Positions 1 to 8,070 of a stretch of 64,000 nucleotides of DNA are shown here, one piece after another. The number at the start of each line of letters is the position of its first letter. The stretch's first letter is position 1. Under the pieces are notes generated by a model. The model was not told the origin of the DNA and did no database searches. It worked only from the letters and a program-made list of their open reading frames with translations. Source of the stretch: Nostoc sp. FACHB-110 (GTDB lineage: Bacteria; Cyanobacteriota; Cyanobacteriia; Cyanobacteriales; Nostocaceae); assembly GCF_014697425.1 (NCBI RefSeq), contig NZ_JACJRU010000030.1, positions 1-64,000 on the forward strand, written 5' to 3'. A program made the translations under genes and the position numbers.

Positions 1-43
1 TTTTTTAACCTTAGCCTGGTTATTTTATTTACTTGACGCAGGC

Positions 44-72
44 TTGTTGTATAATTGCTTTCAAACTATAAT
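44..72 (+). promoter_or_regulatory. Possible sigma70-type promoter upstream of glyQ
   Basis: A TTGTTG box at 44-49 and a perfect TATAAT at 67-72 are separated by 17 bp, the optimal spacing for a housekeeping sigma factor. The start of transcription would lie near 79, giving a leader of about 200 nt before glyQ. Seen in sequence only; the -35 box is not consensus and no transcript data are available. Confidence 0.35.
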
Positions 73-89
73 ATTTTCAAGGTTCGGTT

Positions 90-125
90 CCTGACTGCGC
101 CGCTTTTCTCGTCGGCTCCCTCAGG
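90..125 (+). promoter_or_regulatory. Imperfect hairpin in the glyQ leader
   Basis: CCTGA (90-94) can pair with TCAGG (121-125) and GCCG (99-102) with CGGC (113-116). A symmetrical 4x4 internal loop lies between the stems, with a 10-nt apical loop. It would sit at the 5' end of the predicted glyQ leader. It could be a leader structure or just one of the many small palindromes of this genome. It is not followed by a T tract, so it is not a terminator. Confidence 0.25.
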
Positions 126-277
126 CACTTATCCAATATATCTAACCTAGATAAGAGTGTCAACTACTTTCTCAAAAAAGTTTGGGAATTTTTTTGCGAC
201 CTCTCACCTCTTCCCCACAGTAGGGCTTTCTGGGCAACAATGGTGAATGCATTGTGCTGATTAAGGGAGGGTAGAGC

Positions 278-1156
278 GTGAATTTTCAGTCGGTTATAGC
301 CACACTGCATCAATTTTGGAGCGATCGCGGTTGTTTGATTGCTCAACCCTACGATATAGAAAAGGGAGCGGGTACTAAGAATCCGCATACGTTTTTAAGA
401 GCATTGGGGCCGGAACCTTGGGCTGTTGCCTATATTGAACCGTGCCGTCGTCCTACAGATGGGCGTTATGGTGAAAACCCTAACCGTTTTCAACACTATT
501 ATCAGTATCAGGTTCTGATTAAGCCGTCACCAGATAATATTCAAGAGATTTATCTTGATTCTTTAAGGGCTTTGGGTATTCGTCCGGAAGACCATGACAT
601 TCGGTTTGTGGAAGATAACTGGGAAGATGCGACTGTCGGTGCTTGGGGTACTGGTTGGGAAGTTTGGTTGGATGGAATGGAAATTACTCAATTTACCTAC
701 TTCCAACAGTGTGGTGGCATAGACTGTCGGCCTGTATCGATTGAAATTACATACGGGTTAGAGCGACTGACGATGTATCTCCAGCAGGTGGAAGCATTTA
801 CTAAGATTCAGTGGACGGACAACATTACTTATGGAGATGTTTTCCTGCAAAACGAGATTGAGCAGAGTACTTACAACTTTGAAGCCTCAAATCCTGAGAT
901 GCTGCTAACACTTTTTAATTTGTATGAGCAGGAAGCTAACCAGTTGACGGAGCGTGGTTTAGTCTTACCAAGCTTAGATTATGTCATGAAGTGTTCTCAC
1001 ACTTTCAATTTGCTGGATGCGAGAGGCGTAATTTCTGTGACGGAAAGAACTCGCTACATTGCGAGGATTCGTCATTTGGCTCGCAAGGTAGCGCAACTAT
1101 ATGTAGAGCAGCGAGAAAAGTTGGGTTATCCTTTGCTGAAAAAAACAGCAGTGTAA
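278..1156 (+). CDS. glyQ: Glycyl-tRNA synthetase alpha subunit
   Basis: This is the catalytic alpha subunit of the bacterial (alpha2beta2) glycyl-tRNA synthetase, which charges tRNA-Gly with glycine in the cytoplasm. The 292 residues match the usual family length. The class II alpha-subunit hallmarks are visible: an N-terminal GAGTKNPHTFLRALGPEPW block (about residues 31-49), the CRRPTDGRYGENPNR segment, and the EVWLDGMEITQFTYFQQ segment. The start is GTG at 278, preceded by GGGAGG at 265-270 with good spacing. The beta subunit gene (glyS) is not in this window; unlinked glyQ and glyS are usual in cyanobacteria. A strong hairpin terminator follows directly, so this is probably a single-gene transcript. 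Confidence 0.96.
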   Translation: MNFQSVIATLHQFWSDRGCLIAQPYDIEKGAGTKNPHTFLRALGPEPWAVAYIEPCRRPTDGRYGENPNRFQHYYQYQVLIKPSPDNIQEIYLDSLRALGIRPEDHDIRFVEDNWEDATVGAWGTGWEVWLDGMEITQFTYFQQCGGIDCRPVSIEITYGLERLTMYLQQVEAFTKIQWTDNITYGDVFLQNEIEQSTYNFEASNPEMLLTLFNLYEQEANQLTERGLVLPSLDYVMKCSHTFNLLDARGVISVTERTRYIARIRHLARKVAQLYVEQREKLGYPLLKKTAV

Positions 1157-1163
1157 GTTATTC

Positions 1164-1204
1164 AGCCCCGAAACCATTAAGTTTCGGGGCTGCTTGTTTT
1201 TGTC
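1164..1204 (+). terminator. Rho-independent terminator after glyQ
   Basis: An 11-bp perfect stem (1164-1174 with 1181-1191, GC-rich GCCCCGAAA arm) with a short loop is followed by GCTTGTTTTT. It begins 7 bp after the glyQ stop codon. Confidence 0.8.
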
Positions 1205-1296
1205 AACTTTGCAATTATTAAAAATTAACAAATATTTGCAATACTTAATGTTGTAGTAAAAAAATTACTGAGTGTCTATAAGGATTGCGAGTATAT

Positions 1297-1776
1297 ATGG
1301 TTAACTTCAGTGAAGCTTTAGAACCTCTTGCTGCTTGGTTTCGTTCTCTGGGAATTCCTGAACCGATTGTACATTGGGGACACCCGTTGATGATGGCGAT
1401 CGTTGTTTTTGTGATGGGTAGCTATGTAGGGTGGACTGGTTGGCGAAGCAGACTGACTGAAGATAAAGATGTATCAGTGAAAAGTCGAATGGGGCATCGT
1501 TTACTTGCACCTTGGATGTTTTTCTTTATGGCAGCTGGTTATACAGGCGGGGTTTTGTCTTTGGTAATGCAGCATCAGCCAATTTTTGAAAGTCCACATT
1601 TTTGGACTGGTTCTTTGCTGCTGATACTGCTGTTAATTAACAGTGTCATCTCTTTAAGTGGTTTCTTTGGTGATAATAAGGGTTTACGTGCTACTCATGC
1701 TTATTTAGGTACTGTCATACTCGGTATGATGATTCTCCATGCTGTATTAGGGTTTAACTTAGGCATATCTTTGTAA
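1297..1776 (+). CDS. DUF4079-type integral membrane protein
   Basis: A 159-residue membrane protein with about four hydrophobic segments, recognised from its overall sequence as the cyanobacterial DUF4079 family, whose function is not established. Conserved-looking histidines lie at or near the membrane segments (HWGHP, GHRLLAPW, ATHAYLG, LHAVLG). They recall the layout of cytochrome b561-like proteins, but haem binding is only a guess. The frame is open from a TTG at 1285. I prefer the ATG at 1297, since the AAGGA at 1280-1284 abuts the TTG and can only serve the ATG. It lies between two terminators and so is probably transcribed alone. Confidence 0.75.
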   Translation: MVNFSEALEPLAAWFRSLGIPEPIVHWGHPLMMAIVVFVMGSYVGWTGWRSRLTEDKDVSVKSRMGHRLLAPWMFFFMAAGYTGGVLSLVMQHQPIFESPHFWTGSLLLILLLINSVISLSGFFGDNKGLRATHAYLGTVILGMMILHAVLGFNLGISL

Positions 1777-1845
1777 TTTGCAATTAACAAACGCAATAAT
1801 TAGCCCCAGGCCTGAGTTTTCAATGCTTAAGGCTTGATTATGTGA

Positions 1846-1873
1846 AAAAAGCCTGCTAATGCAGGCTTTGTTT
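1846..1873 (+). terminator. Rho-independent terminator
   Basis: AAAGCCTGC (1848-1856), a 4-nt TAAT loop and GCAGGCTTT (1861-1869) form a perfect stem followed by GTTTG. It ends the upstream DUF4079 gene. It also argues against starting the next gene at the TTG at 1872, which sits inside this signal. Confidence 0.75.
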
Positions 1874-1973
1874 GTATAAATCTGATGAACTATACTTCAC
1901 CAAAAGCAAAATATTTTTCGTGACTATTTTCCAGCCACGAATTTTAGTTGCTAGATACTTATACAAAAGTCTT

Positions 1974-4316
1974 ATGATTCAGTCGAGTGGTGTAATTCTT
2001 TGCCTTGGTTATATTTTAGGATTATTGTTTACAGCCATACCTTGGGGTGGAGTTTGGATTTTAGCTCTTGGGTTAGTGGGAGGAATATTATTCAGAAAAC
2101 GCAAGTTACCACCACAGCAACCAGAGAGCAATGGCAAAACTAAAACATCTGTTCAGAATTGGCAATTGAGTGCTAATTATCGAGTCTGGTTAGCGGCTGG
2201 GTTAGTTGGGTTATTGGCGACTCTATACTTTCAATGGCGAGTACCCCAACCAGGAACGAAAGATATTAGTCAGTTTGTGCCTTCGGGAAATAGTGCCAAT
2301 CAACAACAATTGGTTATTGTTCGTGGCCAGGTAGAAAGTAGTCCTCGTTTAACTCGCAGTCAACGAGGGCAATTTTGGTTAACAGCTACTCAACTAGATG
2401 AAGTTAAAAACGATAAAGGCCCTGCAAGTGTACCAAAAGGTGTGAACGGAAAGTTATACGTAACTGTGCCTTTACTTCAAGCTACTGGGTTACATCCTGG
2501 ACAAGAAATTGCTGTAACAGGGACTTTATATCAGCCAAAGGCAGCTTCTAATCCTGGTGGTTTTGACTTTCAGAAGTATTTGAAACAGGAAGGTTGTTTT
2601 ACGGGTTTGATTGGACGACAAATAAATATTGTGAATGATGAGGATAAATGGGGATGGTGGCAAATTCGGGAGCGAATTTTAAAATCGCAAGTGAGTAGTT
2701 TAGGTATTCCAGAAGGGCCACTTGTGAGTGCGATGGTTTTGGGTAGCAAGGCTGTGGATTTACCTTATGATATCCGCGATTTATTTGTGAAGGTGGGGCT
2801 TGCTCATGCTTTAGCTGCATCTGGTTTTCAAACTTCTTTAATTTTAGGTGTAATATTACAGCTAACAAGGCGGGCAAATAAAGCAATACAATTTACGCTT
2901 GGCTTTTTAGGTTTAATTATCTTCTTGAGCTTATCTGGATTTCAACCTGCGGTACTCAGGGCGGTAATTATGGGTAGTGCTGCATTAGTTGGTTTGATAT
3001 TAGATAGGAAGGTAAAACAGTTTGGTTCGCTGCTATTAGCGGCAACATTAATATTGCTGTTTAATCCTTTATGGATTTGGGATTTAGGTTTTCAACTAAG
3101 TTTTTTAGCAACATTAGGATTAATTGTAACTGCACCAGCAATAATTAAACGTCTGAATTGGATACCACCAACGATCGCATCTTTAATTGCCGTACCTCTA
3201 GCGGCGACAATTTGGACTTTACCTATCCAACTTTCTGTATTTGGCGTAGTCCCTGCTTACAGTTTGTTATTAAATATTGTGACTACGCCGTTTATTTCGG
3301 TGATTAGTATCGGGGGAATTATTAGTGCGATCGCAGCACTATTTTTTCCTAGTATAGGTAGTATGATGGTGGGACTATTACACCAGCCTACTGATTGGTT
3401 AATTCAGTTAGTAGAATTTTTTAGTAATTTGCCTGGAAATTCAGTAGTTGTCGGTAGTATTTCCACTTGGCAAATGCTGGCGGTTTACACCCTTGTTCTT
3501 TTAATTTGTTTTTTTAAATGGTGGCAGCAGCGTTGGTGGTTTGCTGGGTTAATGATTTTTGGATTAGTGCTTGTACCTGCTTGGCATTCTGCTAATACAT
3601 TAGTGCGGATAACAGTATTAGATGCAGGTTCAGAACCAGTTGTAGTTATTCAAGATAAAGGCAATGTCACTCTCATTAATAGTGGTGATGAAGGTACAGG
3701 ACGTTACACAATTATCCCATTCTTACAACAGCAAGGTGTGAGTAAAATTGATTGGGCGATCGCAAGTGATTTTAACAACAGTGATAATAATGCTTGGTTA
3801 GAAGTTTTGCAAAGTTTACCGATTAAAAATTTCTATAAATATGACCTCAAGCCAGATACTAATCTTGCTACTCAAGAAATTCAACAGGAAGTGCAAAAGC
3901 ATCAGGGTATTTATCAAGCTGTCGCACCTGGTCAACAGGTAACGACAGGTTTAACTGTTGCCCAATTAATTAAGGATAAGTTACCGATTTTATATTTGCA
4001 AATTCAAAATCAAAATTGGTTATTAGTAGGTGATGTTGAACCTCAAGAAATAGAAAGATTAGCCAAGGTGGGAGGTTTACCGACACCGCAAGTTTTGTGG
4101 TGTAGTCCTGAATCTTTGAAGGATTTAATTAAATTGTTTCAGCCACTTGTGGCGATTGCCACTTCTACTAATCTTGATCCTAAAATTACTACGGAATTGG
4201 GTAAAAGCTCGACGCAAGTCTTCTTTACAGGTAAAGATGGGGCGATTCAATGGACACCCAACGGAAAGTTTGAATCATTTATTCAAGAAACTGAAAATAA
4301 ATTATCTGTTTTGTAA
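1974..4316 (+). CDS. ComEC/Rec2-family competence-like membrane protein with degenerate C-terminal domain
   Basis: A 780-aa protein of the ComEC/Rec2 family. Known members form the inner-membrane channel for single-stranded DNA during transformation. The order is: two N-terminal membrane segments with an OB-like region (DUF4131 type, residues about 1-200), then the Competence-domain core with the typical GLAHALAASGFQ and LSGFQPAVLRA motifs and about eight membrane helices (about 250-530). A soluble C-terminal region (about 540-780) is positioned like the family's metallo-beta-lactamase domain. That domain lacks the HxHxDH metal motif: the equivalent position reads ASDFNNSDNN, so nuclease activity is unlikely. 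The frame is open from TTG 1872, but that lies in the upstream terminator; ATG 1974 gives a normal hydrophobic N-terminus. Confidence 0.88.
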   Translation: MIQSSGVILCLGYILGLLFTAIPWGGVWILALGLVGGILFRKRKLPPQQPESNGKTKTSVQNWQLSANYRVWLAAGLVGLLATLYFQWRVPQPGTKDISQFVPSGNSANQQQLVIVRGQVESSPRLTRSQRGQFWLTATQLDEVKNDKGPASVPKGVNGKLYVTVPLLQATGLHPGQEIAVTGTLYQPKAASNPGGFDFQKYLKQEGCFTGLIGRQINIVNDEDKWGWWQIRERILKSQVSSLGIPEGPLVSAMVLGSKAVDLPYDIRDLFVKVGLAHALAASGFQTSLILGVILQLTRRANKAIQFTLGFLGLIIFLSLSGFQPAVLRAVIMGSAALVGLILDRKVKQFGSLLLAATLILLFNPLWIWDLGFQLSFLATLGLIVTAPAIIKRLNWIPPTIASLIAVPLAATIWTLPIQLSVFGVVPAYSLLLNIVTTPFISVISIGGIISAIAALFFPSIGSMMVGLLHQPTDWLIQLVEFFSNLPGNSVVVGSISTWQMLAVYTLVLLICFFKWWQQRWWFAGLMIFGLVLVPAWHSANTLVRITVLDAGSEPVVVIQDKGNVTLINSGDEGTGRYTIIPFLQQQGVSKIDWAIASDFNNSDNNAWLEVLQSLPIKNFYKYDLKPDTNLATQEIQQEVQKHQGIYQAVAPGQQVTTGLTVAQLIKDKLPILYLQIQNQNWLLVGDVEPQEIERLAKVGGLPTPQVLWCSPESLKDLIKLFQPLVAIATSTNLDPKITTELGKSSTQVFFTGKDGAIQWTPNGKFESFIQETENKLSVL

Positions 4317-4508
4317 GATTATGGAACACTCTTTTTTATTTAGTTAGCGGATAATTAGCATATCGAAAATTAATGCAATTTTCCTGAGATTTGTGATTTG
4401 CGTATATTCAGTATATGAACAAATATTCATTAATGATTTGGAGAATTGCAACAAAATTATAAGAAAAATGGTGAAATGTTCAATTTCACCTAAAATGGTT
4501 AAAACAAT

Positions 4509-4811
4509 ATGAAGAATATGCAGCAATATTACTCAGGAAAAGCGGTAGTTTTTTTTGGTAACTTTCCCCTGACTATTCGAGTACCAGCCATACCCAGGGA
4601 TGCTCAATTAAATTATTTGCGCGATCGCATAATTTTTCATTCTAATAACCTTGTAGAATATGGGTTATGGGATGAGCCACTGAGTGATGATGAGATAGAA
4701 AGGATTATGTTAGATGTGGAAATTGAGCCATTACTTTTTCCCTATTTATGTAGTATTTTTTCTGTCTGGAAATATCCCTGGCAAATTTTGCAAACCTTGT
4801 TTAGACATTAA
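4509..4811 (+). CDS. Hypothetical protein, 100 aa
   Basis: A small protein that I do not recognise. It begins MKNMQQYYSG, has a DEPLSDDEIERIMLD acidic helix in the middle and a hydrophobic, aromatic C-terminus (LLFPYLCSIFSVWKYPW). There is no clear Shine-Dalgarno sequence, and a second ATG nine bases downstream is equally possible. It ends by overlapping the 3' end of the convergent ROK kinase gene by 11 bp. The HIP1 octamer inside it and its ordinary composition fit a real gene, but the evidence is mainly the open frame. Confidence 0.5.
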   Translation: MKNMQQYYSGKAVVFFGNFPLTIRVPAIPRDAQLNYLRDRIIFHSNNLVEYGLWDEPLSDDEIERIMLDVEIEPLLFPYLCSIFSVWKYPWQILQTLFRH

Positions 4812-5760
4812 AACTTGATTCGGCTAAAGCCACAGCGCCCCAAAGTGGCGCATCATCCCCTAAAGCAGCAGGAACAATTTCAAATTCAATTTCACTTAAG
4901 GCTGTCTTACGCGCTGTTTTTTGTACTGTCTGCCACCAATTTTCTCCAGCTTTGGTCACGCTGCCACCTAAAATAAACAATTGGGGATTCATCAAGTTCG
5001 CTACATTACCAATACCTGTACCCAAAGCCCAAGAAGCATTTTGTAAGATATCTATTGCTAACTCATCGCCTTGTGCCGCAGCATCACTAATAGTTTTTCC
5101 TGTAATTAAATCTAAATTATTATTAACTAAGGATTGCAATATTTTGCTAGAGAATTTATGTGGTTCGGTTAATAAAGACTCTTTAGCATCCTGCGCCATA
5201 TAAGGGCCTGACGCTAAACGTTCTACGCATCCTCGTTTACCACATAAACATATTGGGCCAGCAGGATTAACTACTGTATGTCCAATTTCGCCAGCCATAC
5301 CTGCTGCACCTCGCCAAGGTTGACCACTGAGTATCCAACCGCCACCTACACCAGTGCTGATGGTGATGTAAAATAAATTATCGTATCCTTGACCTGCGCC
5401 AAAACGATGTTCGCCTAAAGCCGCTACATTGGCATCGTTATCGACACTTGCAGCTACACCAAATTCTTCTTCTAGCAAATTTTTGAGGGGGATATTTTCC
5501 CAGCCAGGAACGTGATGAGATAGTCGCACTGTTCCTGTAGTAAAGTCTACCGGGCCGCCAAAGCTGACACCAATAGCTGAGGGTGTTTCACCTTGGAGTA
5601 AGGTGTGGATAAGCGATCGCATAATTTCTAAATCAGTGGTAGCATTACTATCTGCTGGTGATAACTGACGTTCATAACGCAACCATTCACTATCACCAAG
5701 TTGAGTGACAGCTGCGGCTAATTTAGTACCACCAAAATCTAGGGCAAGAATTAATGACAT
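4801..5760 (-). CDS. ROK-family sugar kinase (glucokinase-like)
   Basis: A 319-aa ROK-family protein that likely phosphorylates glucose or a related sugar using ATP in the cytoplasm. The N-terminal phosphate-binding DFGGTK motif (about residues 7-12) is present. So are the catalytic-region Asp in SVDNDANVAALGE, the glycine-rich STGVGGGW, and the ROK zinc site (GH followed by CLCGKRGCVE). There is no N-terminal helix-turn-helix, so it is an enzyme rather than a repressor. The frame extends 18 codons upstream of the ATG at 5760, but family N-termini begin right before the DFGGTK strand. A GGAG lies only 2 nt before this ATG. The substrate cannot be read from sequence. Confidence 0.88.
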   Translation of the reverse strand: MSLILALDFGGTKLAAAVTQLGDSEWLRYERQLSPADSNATTDLEIMRSLIHTLLQGETPSAIGVSFGGPVDFTTGTVRLSHHVPGWENIPLKNLLEEEFGVAASVDNDANVAALGEHRFGAGQGYDNLFYITISTGVGGGWILSGQPWRGAAGMAGEIGHTVVNPAGPICLCGKRGCVERLASGPYMAQDAKESLLTEPHKFSSKILQSLVNNNLDLITGKTISDAAAQGDELAIDILQNASWALGTGIGNVANLMNPQLFILGGSVTKAGENWWQTVQKTARKTALSEIEFEIVPAALGDDAPLWGAVALAESSFNV

Positions 5761-5862
5761 AACTCCAGGAAATTTTAAAAATCTTTTAAAGATGAATATA
5801 CAGAAACTACGCAAAAGCTGATAGCGTCAAACAAAGGAAAATATTTTTGTGGAAGTTACAGC

Positions 5863-7587
5863 TTGAAAACCCGTTCTAATTACTGGCAACTACTACCCTA
5901 TATCAAACCCCAGTGGCCAAATATTACTAAAGGATTTATTGGTATTATCGGCTATGTGCTGGCTACGCTGACGCTAATTAACCTGGCGGGAAAGTTAGCA
6001 GCACCCTTTGGCCAAGGTAATGTAGTAGCGATCGCTCAACTAGCTGGTATTTGTGCTTTAGTATTTTTAGTGCGCGGCTTTTTTCAGTCTGTGCAAGATA
6101 TTTACATGGCGAAGGTGGCTTTAAGAATTGCTTATACTCTTCGCAAGCAAGTATACAGTCACCTGCAAAAATTAGACTTGAGTTATTTTGAAAAAGCGAA
6201 AACAGGTGATTTAGCTTATCGCCTCACAGAAGACATTGACCGTGTTGGGGAAGTTGTCAATAAAGTATTTCACGATTTTATACCCTGTGTGTTGCAGTTG
6301 ATTGCCATACCTATCTATATGATTTACCTGAATTGGCAATTAACCCTAGCGACAATTGTAGTTGCGCCGTTGATGGGGGTGTTAATTGGTTGGTTTGGGG
6401 AAAGGTTACGCAAGTATTCCCTCAAAAGCCAAAATCGTGTGTCGGGTTTATCGGCAATTTTGACAGAGGTGTTTAGCGGAATTCGCCTTGTCCAAGCTTT
6501 TGCGGCTGAAAATTATGAAATTGCCCGTTTTGGTTATGAAGCTGAACGGAGTTTAAAAGCGAAGTACTCCGCAGAACGCCTCAAAGCAATTCAAATTCCC
6601 ATTGTGGGATTTTTAGAAGCTTTAAGTGCTTTATCTTTATTAATGGTGGGTACGTGGCAAATTTATCAACGCAACTTAACTGTTGGAGATTTTTTCAGTT
6701 ATCTAGCGGCGGCGGCATTGTTAATTGACCCGATTGGTCATACTACTAATAATTACAACGAATTTAAACAAGGCGAAGCATCGGTAGACCGAGTATTTGA
6801 GTTGATGGCGATTCAACCAAGGGTAATAGAAAAAACAATTGCGATCGCTCTGCCCCCAGTCAAAGGTAAAGTAGAATATCGCCACATTTGTTTTGCTTAC
6901 AAACCCGGTGAACCAGTCCTGCAAGATATTAGTTTACTAGCATTACCCGGAGAAGCGATCGCTTTAGTAGGTGCTTCTGGCGCAGGGAAAACTACCTTTG
7001 TGAATCTCCTCCCCCGCTTTTATGACCCGATTTCTGGGCAAGTTTTGATTGATGATATTAATATTAAGGATGTCAAATTACATAGTTTGCGGCGACAAAT
7101 TGGCATTGTTCCCCAAGAAACAGTGATATTTTCGGGAACTATCGCTCAAAATATTGCCTTTGGTCAAGATAATTTTGATATGGAAGTAGTGGTAGCAGCT
7201 GCGAAAATTGCTAACGCCCATCAATTTATTACTCAGTTACCAGAAGGTTATCAAACTTGGGTAGGGGAAAGGGGCGTAAATTTATCTGGTGGACAACGCC
7301 AAAGAATTGCGATCGCGCGGGCTGTACTGCTCAACCCACAGATATTAATATTAGATGAGGCGACCTCTGCATTAGATTCAGAATCAGAAGCCTTGGTACA
7401 AGAAGCCTTAGAAAGATTGATGCAGAACCGGACAGTATTTATTATTGCCCATCGTTTGAGTACAGTGAGACGGTGCGATCGGATTTTGGTTTTAGAAAAA
7501 GGGCAAATTGTCGAATCAGGCAATCATGAAGAACTATTAAGACTGGAAGGTCGCTATGCTAGATTTTATGCCCAGCAATTTAGTTAG
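5863..7587 (+). CDS. ABC transporter, fused permease and ATPase (MsbA/exporter type)
   Basis: A 574-aa half-transporter that would work as a homodimer exporting a lipid, peptide or other hydrophobic molecule. An N-terminal six-helix membrane domain (about residues 15-310) is followed by an ATPase domain. That domain has Walker A GASGAGKTT (about 369-377), Q-loop, signature LSGGQRQRIAIARA (about 473-486), Walker B ILILDEATSALDSE and the H-loop in IAHRLSTV. The start is TTG at 5863, supported by GGAAG at 5851-5855 with 7-nt spacing; no ATG or GTG is available in frame nearby. It is divergent from the ROK kinase. The substrate is unknown. Confidence 0.92.
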   Translation: MKTRSNYWQLLPYIKPQWPNITKGFIGIIGYVLATLTLINLAGKLAAPFGQGNVVAIAQLAGICALVFLVRGFFQSVQDIYMAKVALRIAYTLRKQVYSHLQKLDLSYFEKAKTGDLAYRLTEDIDRVGEVVNKVFHDFIPCVLQLIAIPIYMIYLNWQLTLATIVVAPLMGVLIGWFGERLRKYSLKSQNRVSGLSAILTEVFSGIRLVQAFAAENYEIARFGYEAERSLKAKYSAERLKAIQIPIVGFLEALSALSLLMVGTWQIYQRNLTVGDFFSYLAAAALLIDPIGHTTNNYNEFKQGEASVDRVFELMAIQPRVIEKTIAIALPPVKGKVEYRHICFAYKPGEPVLQDISLLALPGEAIALVGASGAGKTTFVNLLPRFYDPISGQVLIDDINIKDVKLHSLRRQIGIVPQETVIFSGTIAQNIAFGQDNFDMEVVVAAAKIANAHQFITQLPEGYQTWVGERGVNLSGGQRQRIAIARAVLLNPQILILDEATSALDSESEALVQEALERLMQNRTVFIIAHRLSTVRRCDRILVLEKGQIVESGNHEELLRLEGRYARFYAQQFS

Positions 7588-7645
7588 TAGTTAATGAGAA
7601 AATTACCTGTGAAGTGCGATCGCATTCTATGCAGGAGATGATGAA

Positions 7646-7840
7646 TTGGAGCCAACGGTAGAGCAAAAAACAGCAATGTACAGAATTTGTCAGCAATTAA
7701 CAAAGATGTACACGCCAATATATTTAGTTACTACTGACACCAGAACAGGCGACTTAATAATCATTGCTGGTGAAGAAATAGAAGTATCAGTCAGCCCAGA
7801 AGGAAAGGTTAATTATGAATCAACCGAAGCCGAATTTTGA
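7646..7840 (+). CDS. Small conserved protein, 64 aa (DUF6888-like)
   Basis: A 64-aa protein beginning MEPTVEQKTAMYRICQQLTK, with a short helical N-terminus and a beta-rich C-terminus (DLIIIAGEEIEVSVSPEGKV). I recall similar small cyanobacterial proteins grouped as DUF6888, usually beside a DUF6887-like partner; no function is known to me. It starts at TTG 7646, with CAGGAG about 9 nt upstream. The ATGs at 7638 and 7641 are in other frames or lead to a stop within a few codons. Its end overlaps the next small gene by 26 bp, so the two are probably translationally coupled. Confidence 0.65.
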   Translation: MEPTVEQKTAMYRICQQLTKMYTPIYLVTTDTRTGDLIIIAGEEIEVSVSPEGKVNYESTEAEF

Positions 7841-7994
7841 GCAGATGACTACTAAGCAACTAAGAGCTTACATTCTAGCTCACAGAGATGATGAAGATGC
7901 AATACACGCAATGGCTCTACGTCTGCGGAATCAAGGAAAAACAAGTACAGTGGACGAATATTTAGCACATTTAGAGCATAAAATCACTGAATAG
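7815..7994 (+). CDS. Small conserved protein, 59 aa (DUF6887-like)
   Basis: A 59-aa frame beginning MNQPKPNFEQMTTKQLRAYI and ending EYLAHLEHKITE. It is highly charged and predicted helical, with the segment TTKQLRAYILAHRDDEDA resembling the small DUF6887-type proteins of cyanobacteria. It starts inside the 3' end of the 64-aa gene (ATG 7815, +1 relative frame, 26-bp overlap), a strong sign of a coupled pair. Pairs of small overlapping genes are sometimes toxin-antitoxin modules, but nothing in these two sequences shows a toxin fold. I give no function. Confidence 0.6.
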   Translation: MNQPKPNFEQMTTKQLRAYILAHRDDEDAIHAMALRLRNQGKTSTVDEYLAHLEHKITE

Positions 7995-8033
7995 CTTGGT
8001 TAAACATTTAGCTGGTCTTAGTGCAAGATATGA

Positions 8034-8070
8034 GGATCGCTTCACTCCACTTCGTTGCGATCGCAATGAC
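8034..8070. repeat. Probable dispersed repeat overlapping the 3' end of the NACHT/TPR gene
   Basis: The stretch contains GATCGC, CTCCACTTCG and a HIP1 octamer, in an arrangement I know as a frequent intergenic repeat in Nostoc-like genomes. The last dozen codons of the minus-strand NACHT/TPR gene (ECHCDRNEVE) are read from it, which suggests the reading frame was extended into a repeat. This is partly from memory and no second full copy is in this window. Confidence 0.35.

Noticed and set aside
33..55. TTGACG and TATAAT pair at 33-38 and 50-55
   Set aside because: Only 11 bp apart, too short for a sigma70 promoter; the pair at 44-72 with 17 bp spacing is more plausible.
1872..1973. N-terminal extension of the ComEC-like frame from TTG 1872
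   Set aside because: The start would lie in the terminator hairpin of the preceding gene and the added residues do not look like the family N-terminus.
7646..7994. Calling the two tiny genes a toxin-antitoxin module
   Set aside because: Gene size and overlap fit, but no toxin or antitoxin motif is visible.
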